Shown: positions 1-5,601, counted from the stretch's first letter. The stretch is 7,517 nucleotides of DNA from Thermoguttaceae bacterium (GCA_017454585.1 JAFTCU010000052.1:1-7517), one strand, 5' to 3'. The notes: generated by a model not told the origin, from the sequence alone. Numbers and translations are program-made.

Positions 1-1620
1 ACCTTCGCGCAGGCAGATCCACCACTCTTTTCCTTCTTCGTCCCAGGTCCATTTGACGTCGGAGCGTCCGGCAAAAGCCGCGGCCAGTTCCGCCTCGGTG
101 GGCATTTTGTCGGAGCCGTCCACCGCGCGAACGTACCAGATCGGAATGCGGTGGCCCCACCAGAGCTGACGGCCGATCGGCCAGTCGCGTTTTTCGGAGA
201 GCCAGTCGAGGTACGTTCTGGCGTAGCGTTCCGGGAAGATCTTCACGCGACCGTCCGTCACGGCGTCCATCGCGCTCTGGGCCAGGTCGGCCATGCGGAC
301 GAACCACTGGTCGTTCAGGAACGGCTCGATGATGGTTTTGGAACGGTCGCTGACCGGGACTTCGTGCTCGTGCTCTTCGACCTTCACGAGCACGCCGGCG
401 GCTTCCAGATCGGCCACCATCAGGTCACGCGCGTCGAGCATTTTCATCCCGACGTACTTTTCCGGGACGGTGCGGCTCAGTTCGGGCGCGTCGGCCGTGA
501 TGTTGGTGAATTTCTTGCCGTCCCACGTGTAAACGCTGGCTTCCGGGGCGAGCGTTCCGTCTTTCTTCATGATGTTGATGAACGGAACGCGCGTGCGTTT
601 GCCCACTTCAAAGTCGTTGGGGTCGTGGGCGGGCGTGATCTTCACGCAGCCGGTCCCCATTTCGGGTTTCGCCCAAATGTCAGCTACGAGCGGAATTTCA
701 CGGTTGGCGAGCGGCAGGAGGAGCTTCTTCCCCGCTTTGGCCATCGCGGCCAATTTTTCGAGGAGTTCCAAATGCGTCTCGCGGCGTTTCAGAAGAGCTT
801 CCAGCTTGGCTTCGAGTTCGTCTTTCTCGGCGTCCTTGGCGTCGGCCAGAGCGTCACGGAGCTGCTTTTCCAGAAGGTCGAGCTGCTTGCGCGGCTCGGG
901 GTGGCACGCGACGCACGTATCGCCGAGCATCGTTTCCGGACGGGTCGTCGCGACGGTCACGAATTCCAGGTCGCCCGGCTGCGGGTCGATGACGGGGTAA
1001 TTCAGGTACCAGAAATGCCCGGCCTGCGTTTCGTTATTGATCTCATCATCACTCACGGCGGTCTGAAGGGCGGCGTCCCAGTTCACGAGTTTCTTGCCGC
1101 GGTAGATCAGGCCCTTTTCAAAGAACGTGAAGAACGTGTTGCGCACCGCCCGCGCACAGACCGGGTCGAGCGTGAAACGCAGACGGTCCCAGTCGCAGCT
1201 GACGGAGAGTTTTTTGAGCTGGCCGATGATGCGTTTTTCGAAGGAATCTTTCCAGTCCCAAATGCGTTTGACCATCGCGTCGCGCCCGATGTCGTTGCGG
1301 GTCAGGCCTTCTTCCTCGCGGAGTTTCTTTTCCACCATGGCCTGCGTGGCGATGCCGGCGTGGTCGGTGCCGGGGATCCATAGCGCCTCGAAACCCTGCA
1401 TCCGTTTCATTCGGACGAGAATGTCCTGCAAAGTATCATTCAGGGCGTGCCCCATGTGCAGTGCGCCCGTGACGTTCGGCGGCGGAATCACGATCGTGAA
1501 CGGTTTTTTGTCCGGGTTTGGCGTACTATGGAAAAGTTTGTTCTCTTCCCAGTAGGGGTACCACCGTTCCCACGAGGTTTGAAAGTCGTACTGTTTTGGA
1601 AGTTCAAAGGATTCGGCCAT
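1..1620 (-). CDS. valS: Valyl-tRNA synthetase, N-terminal 540 residues (runs off left edge)
   Basis: Class I aminoacyl-tRNA synthetase that charges tRNA-Val with valine in the cytoplasm and hydrolyses mischarged Thr-tRNA. The minus-strand frame is open from the ATG at 1620 to the window edge. Visible motifs are the ATP-binding HIGH-type signature HMGH at residues 55-58 within PPPNVTGALHMGHAL, GTDHAGIATQ at 84-93, the editing-domain signature TTRPETMLGDT at 225-235, the block GTGCVKITPAHDPND, and GRQLWWGHRIPIW at about 483-495. The KMSKS loop and the anticodon-binding and C-terminal domains lie beyond the edge. The start is supported by alignment of the N-terminus with other ValS proteins and by a modest AGGTG ribosome site six bases upstream. 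An insertion of about 46 residues, rich in Lys, Glu, Leu and Ala, sits in the editing domain just after GDT (see findings). No T-box leader is visible. Identity is very secure. Confidence 0.98.
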   Translation of the reverse strand, partial: MAESFELPKQYDFQTSWERWYPYWEENKLFHSTPNPDKKPFTIVIPPPNVTGALHMGHALNDTLQDILVRMKRMQGFEALWIPGTDHAGIATQAMVEKKLREEEGLTRNDIGRDAMVKRIWDWKDSFEKRIIGQLKKLSVSCDWDRLRFTLDPVCARAVRNTFFTFFEKGLIYRGKKLVNWDAALQTAVSDDEINNETQAGHFWYLNYPVIDPQPGDLEFVTVATTRPETMLGDTCVACHPEPRKQLDLLEKQLRDALADAKDAEKDELEAKLEALLKRRETHLELLEKLAAMAKAGKKLLLPLANREIPLVADIWAKPEMGTGCVKITPAHDPNDFEVGKRTRVPFINIMKKDGTLAPEASVYTWDGKKFTNITADAPELSRTVPEKYVGMKMLDARDLMVADLEAAGVLVKVEEHEHEVPVSDRSKTIIEPFLNDQWFVRMADLAQSAMDAVTDGRVKIFPERYARTYLDWLSEKRDWPIGRQLWWGHRIPIWYVRAVDGSDKMPTEAELAAAFAGRSDVKWTWDEEGKEWWICLREG

Positions 1621-1626
1621 TTCAAG

Positions 1627-1696
1627 CACCTGTCACGTCAAGAGGATGTAAATAAAAAATTCATAATTATTATACCGCGAATCGGATTTTATTCAA
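1627..1696 (-). promoter_or_regulatory. valS promoter and ribosome binding site
   Basis: Reading the minus strand, a perfect TATAAT -10 box lies at 1669-1674. A TTGAAT -35 box lies at 1691-1696, separated by 16 bp. Transcription would start near 1662, giving a leader of about 40 nt. An AGGTG Shine-Dalgarno-like sequence at 1627-1631 sits six bases before the valS ATG. The leader is too short for a T-box. Boxes were found by eye against the sigma-70 consensus, which may not be the exact consensus of this clade. Confidence 0.6.
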
Positions 1697-1720
1697 GAGG
1701 GGGCACTTCCAGAATTACGG

Positions 1721-1768
1721 GGACGACGCTTCCAGCGTCGTCCACGTTGGGACGGCCTCTCGCCGTCC
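1721..1768. repeat. Two tandem GC-rich hairpins between valS and the DUF2971 gene
   Basis: The first hairpin has perfect 10-bp arms (1721-1730 GGACGACGCT, 1734-1743 AGCGTCGTCC) with a three-base TCC loop. The second has 7-bp arms GGACGGC (1750-1756) and GCCGTCC (1762-1768) with a CTCTC loop. A further inverted pair, TTCCAGCG (1730-1737) and CGCTGGAA (1768-1775), allows an alternative fold. The pair starts about 10 bases after the DUF2971 stop codon, so it may protect or end that transcript. No U-run follows on the minus strand, so it is not a standard intrinsic terminator. The second stem recurs at 4753-4771, suggesting a dispersed REP-like element. Confidence 0.75.
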
Positions 1769-1778
1769 GCTGGAAAAT

Positions 1779-2636
1779 TCAATTCCTATATGGGAGCTGA
1801 CTTTGTGAAATTTGAAATAAACTCGGAGAAAAATTTGTATTGGGATCAGAGCGGAATAGTTCATTTCTTAATTGAAATTTAGCAATTTCGATTTGATGCC
1901 GATCTTCTTGCGTTGAATTGGGAGCAAGATTAACTTCTGTAACGAAAGTTGCAAGCTCCCTAGGTCGAAATCGAATTTCAAGATATGGTTTTGTACTATC
2001 TAAATGAATTTGACCTCTGTGCGGTTCATCAAACAATCTCCATTCCTTTTCTTCTTGATAAGCGTGATGTTTTATTAACATACAAAGATCAATTAATTCT
2101 GAAGACAACAATCCATTTGCCCCAAAAATTTCTTCCTCAGAAATGGCGCTTTTCATAAATATTTGCGTCAATTTGCTTATTATTTCTTGAATTTCATTAT
2201 TGTCTCCATCTTCGTTATAGTAAAGACATTTTCTAAGTTGCCATTGCGACAAATCCATCAAAGAACTACTATTAATATCCTCAATTACCTCTCTCAATTT
2301 TTGAGTATTAAAACCAATAGCACAACCTCCATTATGGCAGTATCCACGCCAAAGTGACAAGGCGTCTTTTTGTGCACAAAAGCTAACAACAAAACAATCT
2401 CTATTCGTGCAAGTTTCATTTAATTTGTGAACGAGTTTTGTTGTCGATTCAATTTTAGAATTATCACCTTGTGCACGTAGGAAATTATCGACTACATTTA
2501 AACTATAGATCCATTCTCCAGGGTCATTCATTGAATAGCAATGAGATGCCCTTAATGTCATACTGGTTAAAATTTTAACCGCATTCTCGATTGATGTGTA
2601 ATGCCATAACGTTTCAGGTAATTTTTCGTAAAGCAT
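1779..2636 (-). CDS. DUF2971-type protein of unknown function, AT-rich
   Basis: A 285-residue protein with no signal peptide or membrane segment, probably cytoplasmic. It shows the pattern I associate with the DUF2971 family: LWHYTS at residues 10-15, MNDPGE at 36-41, a central block with SLWRGY at 94-99 leading into GGCAIGFN, and EEKEWRLF near 195-202. The family has no established biochemical activity. Its members often occur in variable genomic regions (general knowledge, not shown here). The start chosen is the ATG at 2636, not the longer possibility at 2678: a GGAGG ribosome site lies four bases upstream of 2636, and the conserved motif begins right after it. Base composition is about one third GC by eye, far below the flanking valS and surface-protein genes, which suggests acquisition by transfer. 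Upstream on the same strand, 114 bp away, is the Sel1 gene. The C-terminus ends almost at the hairpin pair. Confidence 0.78.
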   Translation of the reverse strand: MLYEKLPETLWHYTSIENAVKILTSMTLRASHCYSMNDPGEWIYSLNVVDNFLRAQGDNSKIESTTKLVHKLNETCTNRDCFVVSFCAQKDALSLWRGYCHNGGCAIGFNTQKLREVIEDINSSSLMDLSQWQLRKCLYYNEDGDNNEIQEIISKLTQIFMKSAISEEEIFGANGLLSSELIDLCMLIKHHAYQEEKEWRLFDEPHRGQIHLDSTKPYLEIRFRPRELATFVTEVNLAPNSTQEDRHQIEIAKFQLRNELFRSDPNTNFSPSLFQISQSQLPYRN

Positions 2637-2640
2637 AATG

Positions 2641-2645
2641 CCTCC
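2641..2645 (-). promoter_or_regulatory. Ribosome binding site that decides the DUF2971 start
   Basis: The minus strand reads GGAGG, four bases before the ATG at 2634-2636. It is the strongest anti-16S match upstream of any in-frame start and favours this ATG over the one 14 codons earlier at 2678. Confidence 0.7.
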
Positions 2646-2649
2646 ATAA

Positions 2650-2678
2650 ATTAAAATAAGGGAAAAGCTCGTTCTCAA
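2650..2678 (-). promoter_or_regulatory. Candidate promoter of the DUF2971 gene
   Basis: On the minus strand, TTGAGA (2673-2678) and TTTAAT (2650-2655) are spaced by 17 bp, each matching the sigma-70 consensus at five of six positions. The predicted start of transcription falls at or next to the GGAGG ribosome site, which would leave almost no leader, so this may be a chance match in AT-rich DNA. A consensus TTGACA also lies further upstream near 2715-2725, but without a convincing -10 box. Co-transcription from the Sel1 gene remains possible. Confidence 0.28.
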
Positions 2679-2750
2679 AGGATGAATTAATGTGCTAAAT
2701 GCAAAAAGCGTGTCACTGTCAAAATGGCAGTTGATTTTCTCCTGTCTGAT

Positions 2751-4484
2751 TTAATATCCCAGCTCCCTCAAGGCTTCCTGAGCTTGAACGTCTCCTTGTT
2801 CGGCGGCCTTGCGGTACCAACTTACTGCTTCCTTTTCGTCTTTATCCACTCCAGTACCGTTACGGTAACAGTTTCCCAAATTGTACTGAGCGGCTATGAA
2901 TCCTTGTTCTGCAGCCTTGCGGTACCATTTTACCGCTTCCTTTTCGTCTTTATCCACACCAGTACCTCTGAAGTAACAAACTGCCAAATGATTCTGAGCA
3001 CGTAGGTCCCCCTGTTCTGCGGCCTTACGAAACCAGGTTGCCGCCATCTCATAGTCTTTCTCAACAACGGTGCCAAGCAGGTAGTGAAGTCCCAAAGAGG
3101 TTTGTGCTGGAGCGTATCCCTGTTCTGCAGCCTTACGTAACCATCTTACCACTTCATTTGCATCTTTCTTTCTTATATAATAATTCACCAGTTCATACTG
3201 CATTTCCACGTCACCTGCTTCGGCCAGTTTTTTAATCTCGGCAATCCTCTGGTCTTCGTCGGCAAGGAGATTTAATTCCAAATATTTCCCGTCAAACAGT
3301 CCGTCTTTCGCCCACGTTTCCAGCGTCTCTTTGAAAGGTATGAGGGTGACGAGCGTATCACCCTGGCGGGACTCAAGAATTGCGCGGGAGACCAGAATCA
3401 CATCCAGGACGCGGTTTTTACGTGGCTTGAGGTCTTTCAAGGCCGTTACTGGCTCACCGTTCCAAGCGAGTAGGACGAATGCTTTCGAATCTTTCGACGG
3501 TTTAACTGGAAAACCAGCGACGGAAATAATCGCTCCATTGTCACCCAGCTCAAACAGGTCCTCCGCTTCACAATCGTAATTAATAGTCTCAAGAACCTCC
3601 TGGAGAGTGTAATCGCTTTTCTTGTTATACCTGAATTCCCACTCGCGGCTTGCGCCGTCTGCCGTCAGGCGAACCGTAAAATGCGGAAATTTCTGAATCG
3701 ACTGAGTAAAAGCGTCGTCGTACTCCTTATTGGAAATTTTAATCTGACTTCCCGTGATTCGAATTTCCGGTGCCGATTCCAAAAGTTTCATTTTGCTTGA
3801 ATCATTCAAAGCCATTTCAAATTGACACGGGAATGGTTCACCCGTAGGACGAATAACAAACTCTCCATCGGTATAGGCCGGTTGCGCGTTTCCAATATGC
3901 TCATTCCCACAGTAAACCGGAATCGTATCGGTAGAATCCTGGGTAAAAACGAGGGAGGCGTCGGTATGATTCACGAAATTGACCGTAAACAAAAGTTTCC
4001 GATTGTATCGAAGCGTTTGGTTCCCCTTGCTCGTATCTTCGCTCTCGGTAGCCTTGTACGTGGTATTCTCGCTTTTCACCCATTCATTCTGTTGGGTCTT
4101 TGCGGTAAGATCTTCCTGTTTCCACCCCAATCCTGCGGACATGCCGGCAGAACCCTGGAGGCCCCAATTTGCAAAGAAACCACCGTCAAAACCAACTCCA
4201 CCTTTTACGGAGGCTTCTGCATCCGCGGAAAAATGGCTTTCTGAAGTGTTCGTCGTCGCATGCGTATCACGTGAAAGATTGGTATTATCGACCGAAGTGG
4301 TATTGGACCGGTCAGAAATCGAACGCCACTCGTAATTTTCGGTCTGTTTTTCCTCGATGTTCCAGACGATCTGAATGGAATCGATGGTCCAGCTCAGCGG
4401 GCGCTCGATCAGTTCGGGTTCCTCGGCCGAGGCGAAAACGGCGGTGAGGCAAAGCGCACAAAAGGCGGTGAAAAAACGTTTCAT
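2751..4484 (-). CDS. Exported protein with uncharacterised N-terminal region and C-terminal Sel1 repeats
   Basis: A 577-residue protein. Residues 1-20 form a classic Sec signal peptide (Lys-Arg, hydrophobic core, ASA before EE), and no lipobox precedes either cysteine in it, so it should be periplasmic or secreted. Residues 55-90 are Ser/Thr/Asn-rich. Residues 91-120 are Gly/Ala-rich with aromatic residues, followed by another polar Thr/Glu/Lys stretch. Residues 160-400 look like beta-rich globular sequence that I do not recognise. From about 424 come Sel1-type solenoid repeats: one short unit (424-455), three canonical 36-residue units (456-563), and a partial fifth, with WYRKAAEQG and GTGVDKDEKEA motifs. 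Such helical repeats usually bind partner proteins. The ATG at 4484 has GGAG eight bases upstream and its own promoter. GC is intermediate between neighbours. The DUF2971 gene follows after 114 bp. Sel1 assignment is secure; overall function is unknown. Confidence 0.93.
   Translation of the reverse strand: MKRFFTAFCALCLTAVFASAEEPELIERPLSWTIDSIQIVWNIEEKQTENYEWRSISDRSNTTSVDNTNLSRDTHATTNTSESHFSADAEASVKGGVGFDGGFFANWGLQGSAGMSAGLGWKQEDLTAKTQQNEWVKSENTTYKATESEDTSKGNQTLRYNRKLLFTVNFVNHTDASLVFTQDSTDTIPVYCGNEHIGNAQPAYTDGEFVIRPTGEPFPCQFEMALNDSSKMKLLESAPEIRITGSQIKISNKEYDDAFTQSIQKFPHFTVRLTADGASREWEFRYNKKSDYTLQEVLETINYDCEAEDLFELGDNGAIISVAGFPVKPSKDSKAFVLLAWNGEPVTALKDLKPRKNRVLDVILVSRAILESRQGDTLVTLIPFKETLETWAKDGLFDGKYLELNLLADEDQRIAEIKKLAEAGDVEMQYELVNYYIRKKDANEVVRWLRKAAEQGYAPAQTSLGLHYLLGTVVEKDYEMAATWFRKAAEQGDLRAQNHLAVCYFRGTGVDKDEKEAVKWYRKAAEQGFIAAQYNLGNCYRNGTGVDKDEKEAVSWYRKAAEQGDVQAQEALRELGY
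2796..3011 (-). repeat. Two 108-bp direct repeats encoding Sel1 units
   Basis: The DNA of Sel1 units three (2904-3011) and four (2796-2903) aligns without gaps at a 108-bp period. About three quarters of positions are identical by eye, including an unbroken 23-base block in the middle that encodes the VDKDEKEA segment. The older units (3012-3119 and 3120-3215) are much more divergent. This points to a fairly recent tandem duplication within the gene. Confidence 0.75.
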
Positions 4485-4492
4485 GGGGGAAA

Positions 4493-4555
4493 CTCCGATA
4501 AAATGTCAGAAAAAGAACTTTTTATTAATTGTAAAACATTTCAACCCAAAATCAA
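4493..4555 (-). promoter_or_regulatory. Promoter and ribosome site of the Sel1 gene
   Basis: On the minus strand, a TACAAT -10 box (4528-4533) lies 16 bp downstream of a TTGATT -35 box (4550-4555). Transcription should begin near 4521, giving a leader of about 37 nt. GGAG at 4493-4496 sits eight bases before the ATG and serves as ribosome site. Boxes were matched by eye. Confidence 0.5.
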
Positions 4556-4647
4556 GGGGGTGGGGAAATTTTTTCCCATTAATAGAACGAAGAAGTGTTA
4601 TTTTTTTAAGAAATTTTTTGAAATTCAAATCCCGGCATTTAGATTAA
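4556..4647. other. AT-rich non-coding spacer upstream of the Sel1 promoter
   Basis: With its flanking elements this belongs to the roughly 300-bp gene-free stretch between 4485 and 4786. It has runs of T and A, and a small palindrome GGGAAA-TTT-TTTCCC at 4563-4577. I see no open frame with a ribosome site, no RNA gene and no clear operator. The palindrome could bind a regulator or be chance in low-complexity DNA. Confidence 0.5.
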
Positions 4648-4771
4648 GGGGGAGTAGATGGTGTTTCAACCCACTCCCCCATAATTCCGTGAGTTTCACT
4701 CACGGCTATTAACATTCAACCCCTCCGGGGTTGCTGCGGCCGGGTCGGCCGCGGACGGCGAGCCGCCGTCC
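4648..4771. repeat. Array of five consecutive perfect palindromes (REP-like cluster)
   Basis: In order: GGGGGAGT/ACTCCCCC (4648-4655, 4673-4680, 17-base loop); CCGTGAGT/ACTCACGG (4687-4694, 4698-4705, loop TTC); CAACCCC/GGGGTTG (4717-4723, 4727-4733, loop TCC); GCGGCC/GGCCGC (4736-4741, 4747-4752, loop GGGTC); and GGACGGCG/CGCCGTCC (4753-4760, 4764-4771, loop AGC). The last two abut. Every arm is perfectly complementary. The final stem shares GGACGGC/GCCGTCC with the hairpin at 1750-1768. None is followed by a convincing U-run on either strand. They lie 16 bases past the stop of the isomerase-like remnant. They are most likely dispersed intergenic hairpin repeats, and could also be transcript-end or protein-binding elements. 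Confidence 0.8.
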
Positions 4772-4786
4772 TTCCGGATGTTTAAC

Positions 4787-4965
4787 TCATTTCCCGGCGA
4801 TGATCAGGTCCAGATCGGCGCTCTTCTTCGCGATCGGGACGCTGCCGCCTTCGATCGTCATGAATCCGTTGTAACCAATGTCCTCGATCGCCTGACGAAC
4901 GGCCGGCCAGTTCACGCTCCCCGAGCGGATCTCGCAGAAACCGCCGAAACCGCCGCAGTACTGGG
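4787..4965 (-). pseudogene. C-terminal fragment of a sugar isomerase/epimerase-like TIM-barrel gene
   Basis: The last 50 or so codons before the TGA at 4787 read like the end of a sugar phosphate isomerase/epimerase (xylose-isomerase-like TIM barrel, AP-endonuclease-2 superfamily). Features are EIRSGSVNWPAVRQAIEDIG followed by YNGFMTIEGG, then a short helix ending IIAGK. In that superfamily the pattern of G-x-V-x-W, a helix, then G-Y-x-G-x-x-x-I-E is the final beta-alpha segment. Upstream of about 4945-4965 the frame continues, but as hydrophobic, Phe/Cys-rich sequence with no resemblance to the barrel, and no plausible start or ribosome site precedes the recognisable part. Full-length proteins have about 270-300 residues, so over 80 percent is missing. 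This is a decayed 3-prime remnant. The breakpoint is approximate, and substrate cannot be judged from the tail. Confidence 0.7.
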
Positions 4966-5015
4966 AGGAAAAAACACAAAACCAAAGGGCAAAAAACCGG
5001 GAACTGTGGAAAAAC

Positions 5016-5117
5016 ATGTCCAAAACAGACCGGCAATTATACTATTTTGGCATCGTGTGTTTCCTTCTTGCGTTTTTAATCTTCGCCTTTATTGGAATCC
5101 ACGCCATGCTCCATTAA
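5016..5117 (+). CDS. Possible 33-residue single-span membrane microprotein
   Basis: A short plus-strand frame starting MSKTDRQL, followed by about 22 hydrophobic residues (YYFGIVCFLLAFLIFAFIGI) and a short HAMLH tail ending in TAA. Two basic residues before the span suggest an N-in topology. No strong ribosome site directly precedes the ATG: GGAAAAAC is close but weak, and a good GGAGG at about 4965 is some 50 bases away. It sits between two minus-strand remnants without overlapping either recognisable part. I do not recognise a family. The continuous hydrophobic segment with a basic start is more than random sequence usually gives, but it could still be chance. Confidence 0.35.
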   Translation: MSKTDRQLYYFGIVCFLLAFLIFAFIGIHAMLH

Positions 5118-5120
5118 GCC

Positions 5121-5494
5121 CTACCTGAAAAAGTTCTCGGCAAAGGCTTTACATTCCGCATGGGTGGCCTTACGCATTTGCGGCTTCTGGCAGTAAGGGA
5201 AATTTTCGACCTTCAAAGCGGACCGTGTACCCCGCCACGTGTTGGCAATGGCGCATGTTGCGAAGGCGGTTCGGTGCCATTCCTGTTTGCGTCTGCCTTC
5301 TGCCATTTGAGCCAGGTCCCGAAGCGAAAACGGGGCCGGATTCAGGCCGATTTCTCCGGCGTACTCCCGGATGAGACGCCAAGTGCTTCCAGCCTCTGGT
5401 CGCTGTCTTGTAACGCTTTCGTCTCCGCCGCTTCGATCACCTTTTCCTGGTAAATCTCCTCGCGTTCCATCACCTTTTGAATGGCGGCGATGTC
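5121..5494 (-). pseudogene. Frameshifted remnant, possibly of a phage or mobile-element small protein
   Basis: Two coding-like pieces lie in different minus-strand frames. The first (5494 down to 5342) reads DIAAIQKVMEREEIYQEKV, then EAAETKALQDSDQRLEALG, a charged helical or coiled-coil segment, before going out of frame to a TGA. The second (about 5384 down to the TAG at 5121) reads WRLIREYAGEIGLNPAPFSL, then RDLAQMAEGRRKQEWHRTAF, and ends KAFAENFFR. The pattern G-x-x-P-x-P-F-S-L-R-x-L, M-A-E-G-R-R-x-x-x-W recalls small proteins of phage tail-assembly regions as I know them. This is a memory-based resemblance, not a search. The pieces join if one base was lost near 5375-5390. The first piece is preceded by an in-frame stop (5495-5497), so the upstream part is gone. 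No classical slippery heptamer is seen at the junction, so decay is more likely than programmed frameshifting. Confidence 0.45.
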
Positions 5495-5525
5495 TCAACG
5501 AGCCCGATTCTGACATTTTTAACGA

Positions 5526-5562
5526 TTTTTTTCACTTTTTTTGGATTTTTTTGGATTTTTTT
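5526..5562 (+). promoter_or_regulatory. Four phased T7 tracts upstream of the surface-protein promoter
   Basis: Runs of exactly seven T occur at 5526-5532, 5536-5542, 5546-5552 and 5556-5562, each separated by three non-T bases, giving an exact 10-bp period. Tracts repeated with the helical pitch are the known recipe for intrinsically bent DNA. They end ten bases before the -35 box at 5573, the position where bent or UP-element-like DNA stimulates transcription. A transcription-termination role for the minus-strand remnant is unlikely, since on that strand the tracts are A-runs at its upstream side. Confidence 0.6.
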
Positions 5563-5572
5563 GTCTCAATAC

Positions 5573-5601
5573 TTGATATTTGGCACAAACTGGTATAAAA
5601 T
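5573..5601 (+). promoter_or_regulatory. Promoter of the beta-strand-repeat protein gene
   Basis: TTGATA (5573-5578) and TAAAAT (5596-5601) are 17 bp apart, each five of six to the sigma-70 consensus. The overlapping TATAAA at 5594-5599 gives an alternative -10 with a 15-bp spacer. Transcription would start near 5608, leaving a leader of about 100 nt before the ATG at 5707. Confidence 0.55.

Noticed and set aside
1118..1381. Arg/His-rich minus-strand frame inside valS
   Set aside because: It is an out-of-frame reading of the valS strand, and its composition is typical of a shifted GC-rich gene.
151..1383. 410-codon plus-strand open frame
   Set aside because: It lies entirely antisense to valS, whose motifs are unmistakable. 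High-GC codon use commonly leaves an open antisense frame, and no ribosome site or domain supports it.
1621..1720. T-box leader for valS
   Set aside because: The predicted leader is only about 40 nt and has no specifier loop or T-box sequence.
2700..2730. Intrinsic terminator after the Sel1 gene
   Set aside because: On the minus strand ACTGCC/GACAGT makes only a weak imperfect stem with an A-C mismatch, and the T5 run follows several bases later.
2754..3215. CRISPR-like or tandem DNA repeat array
   Set aside because: The periodicity is protein-level: 36-residue Sel1 units in an open frame, with no short identical repeats and unique spacers.
2724..4335. Several plus-strand frames over the Sel1 gene
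   Set aside because: They are shadows of the Sel1 gene. Their apparent internal repetition comes from the 108-bp Sel1 units on the other strand.
4425..4484. Lipoprotein signal in the Sel1 protein
   Set aside because: The signal region has cysteines at residues 9 and 12, but neither is preceded by a lipobox. The ASA site before residue 21 fits signal peptidase I.
4503..4712. Plus-strand frame of 69 codons in the spacer
   Set aside because: It crosses the Sel1 promoter, AT-rich low-complexity DNA and the palindromes, has no ribosome site and reads as Lys/Phe-rich noise.
5581..5597. TGGCAC resembling a sigma-54 promoter
   Set aside because: The required downstream TTGC element at the fixed spacing is absent, while sigma-70-type boxes fit well.
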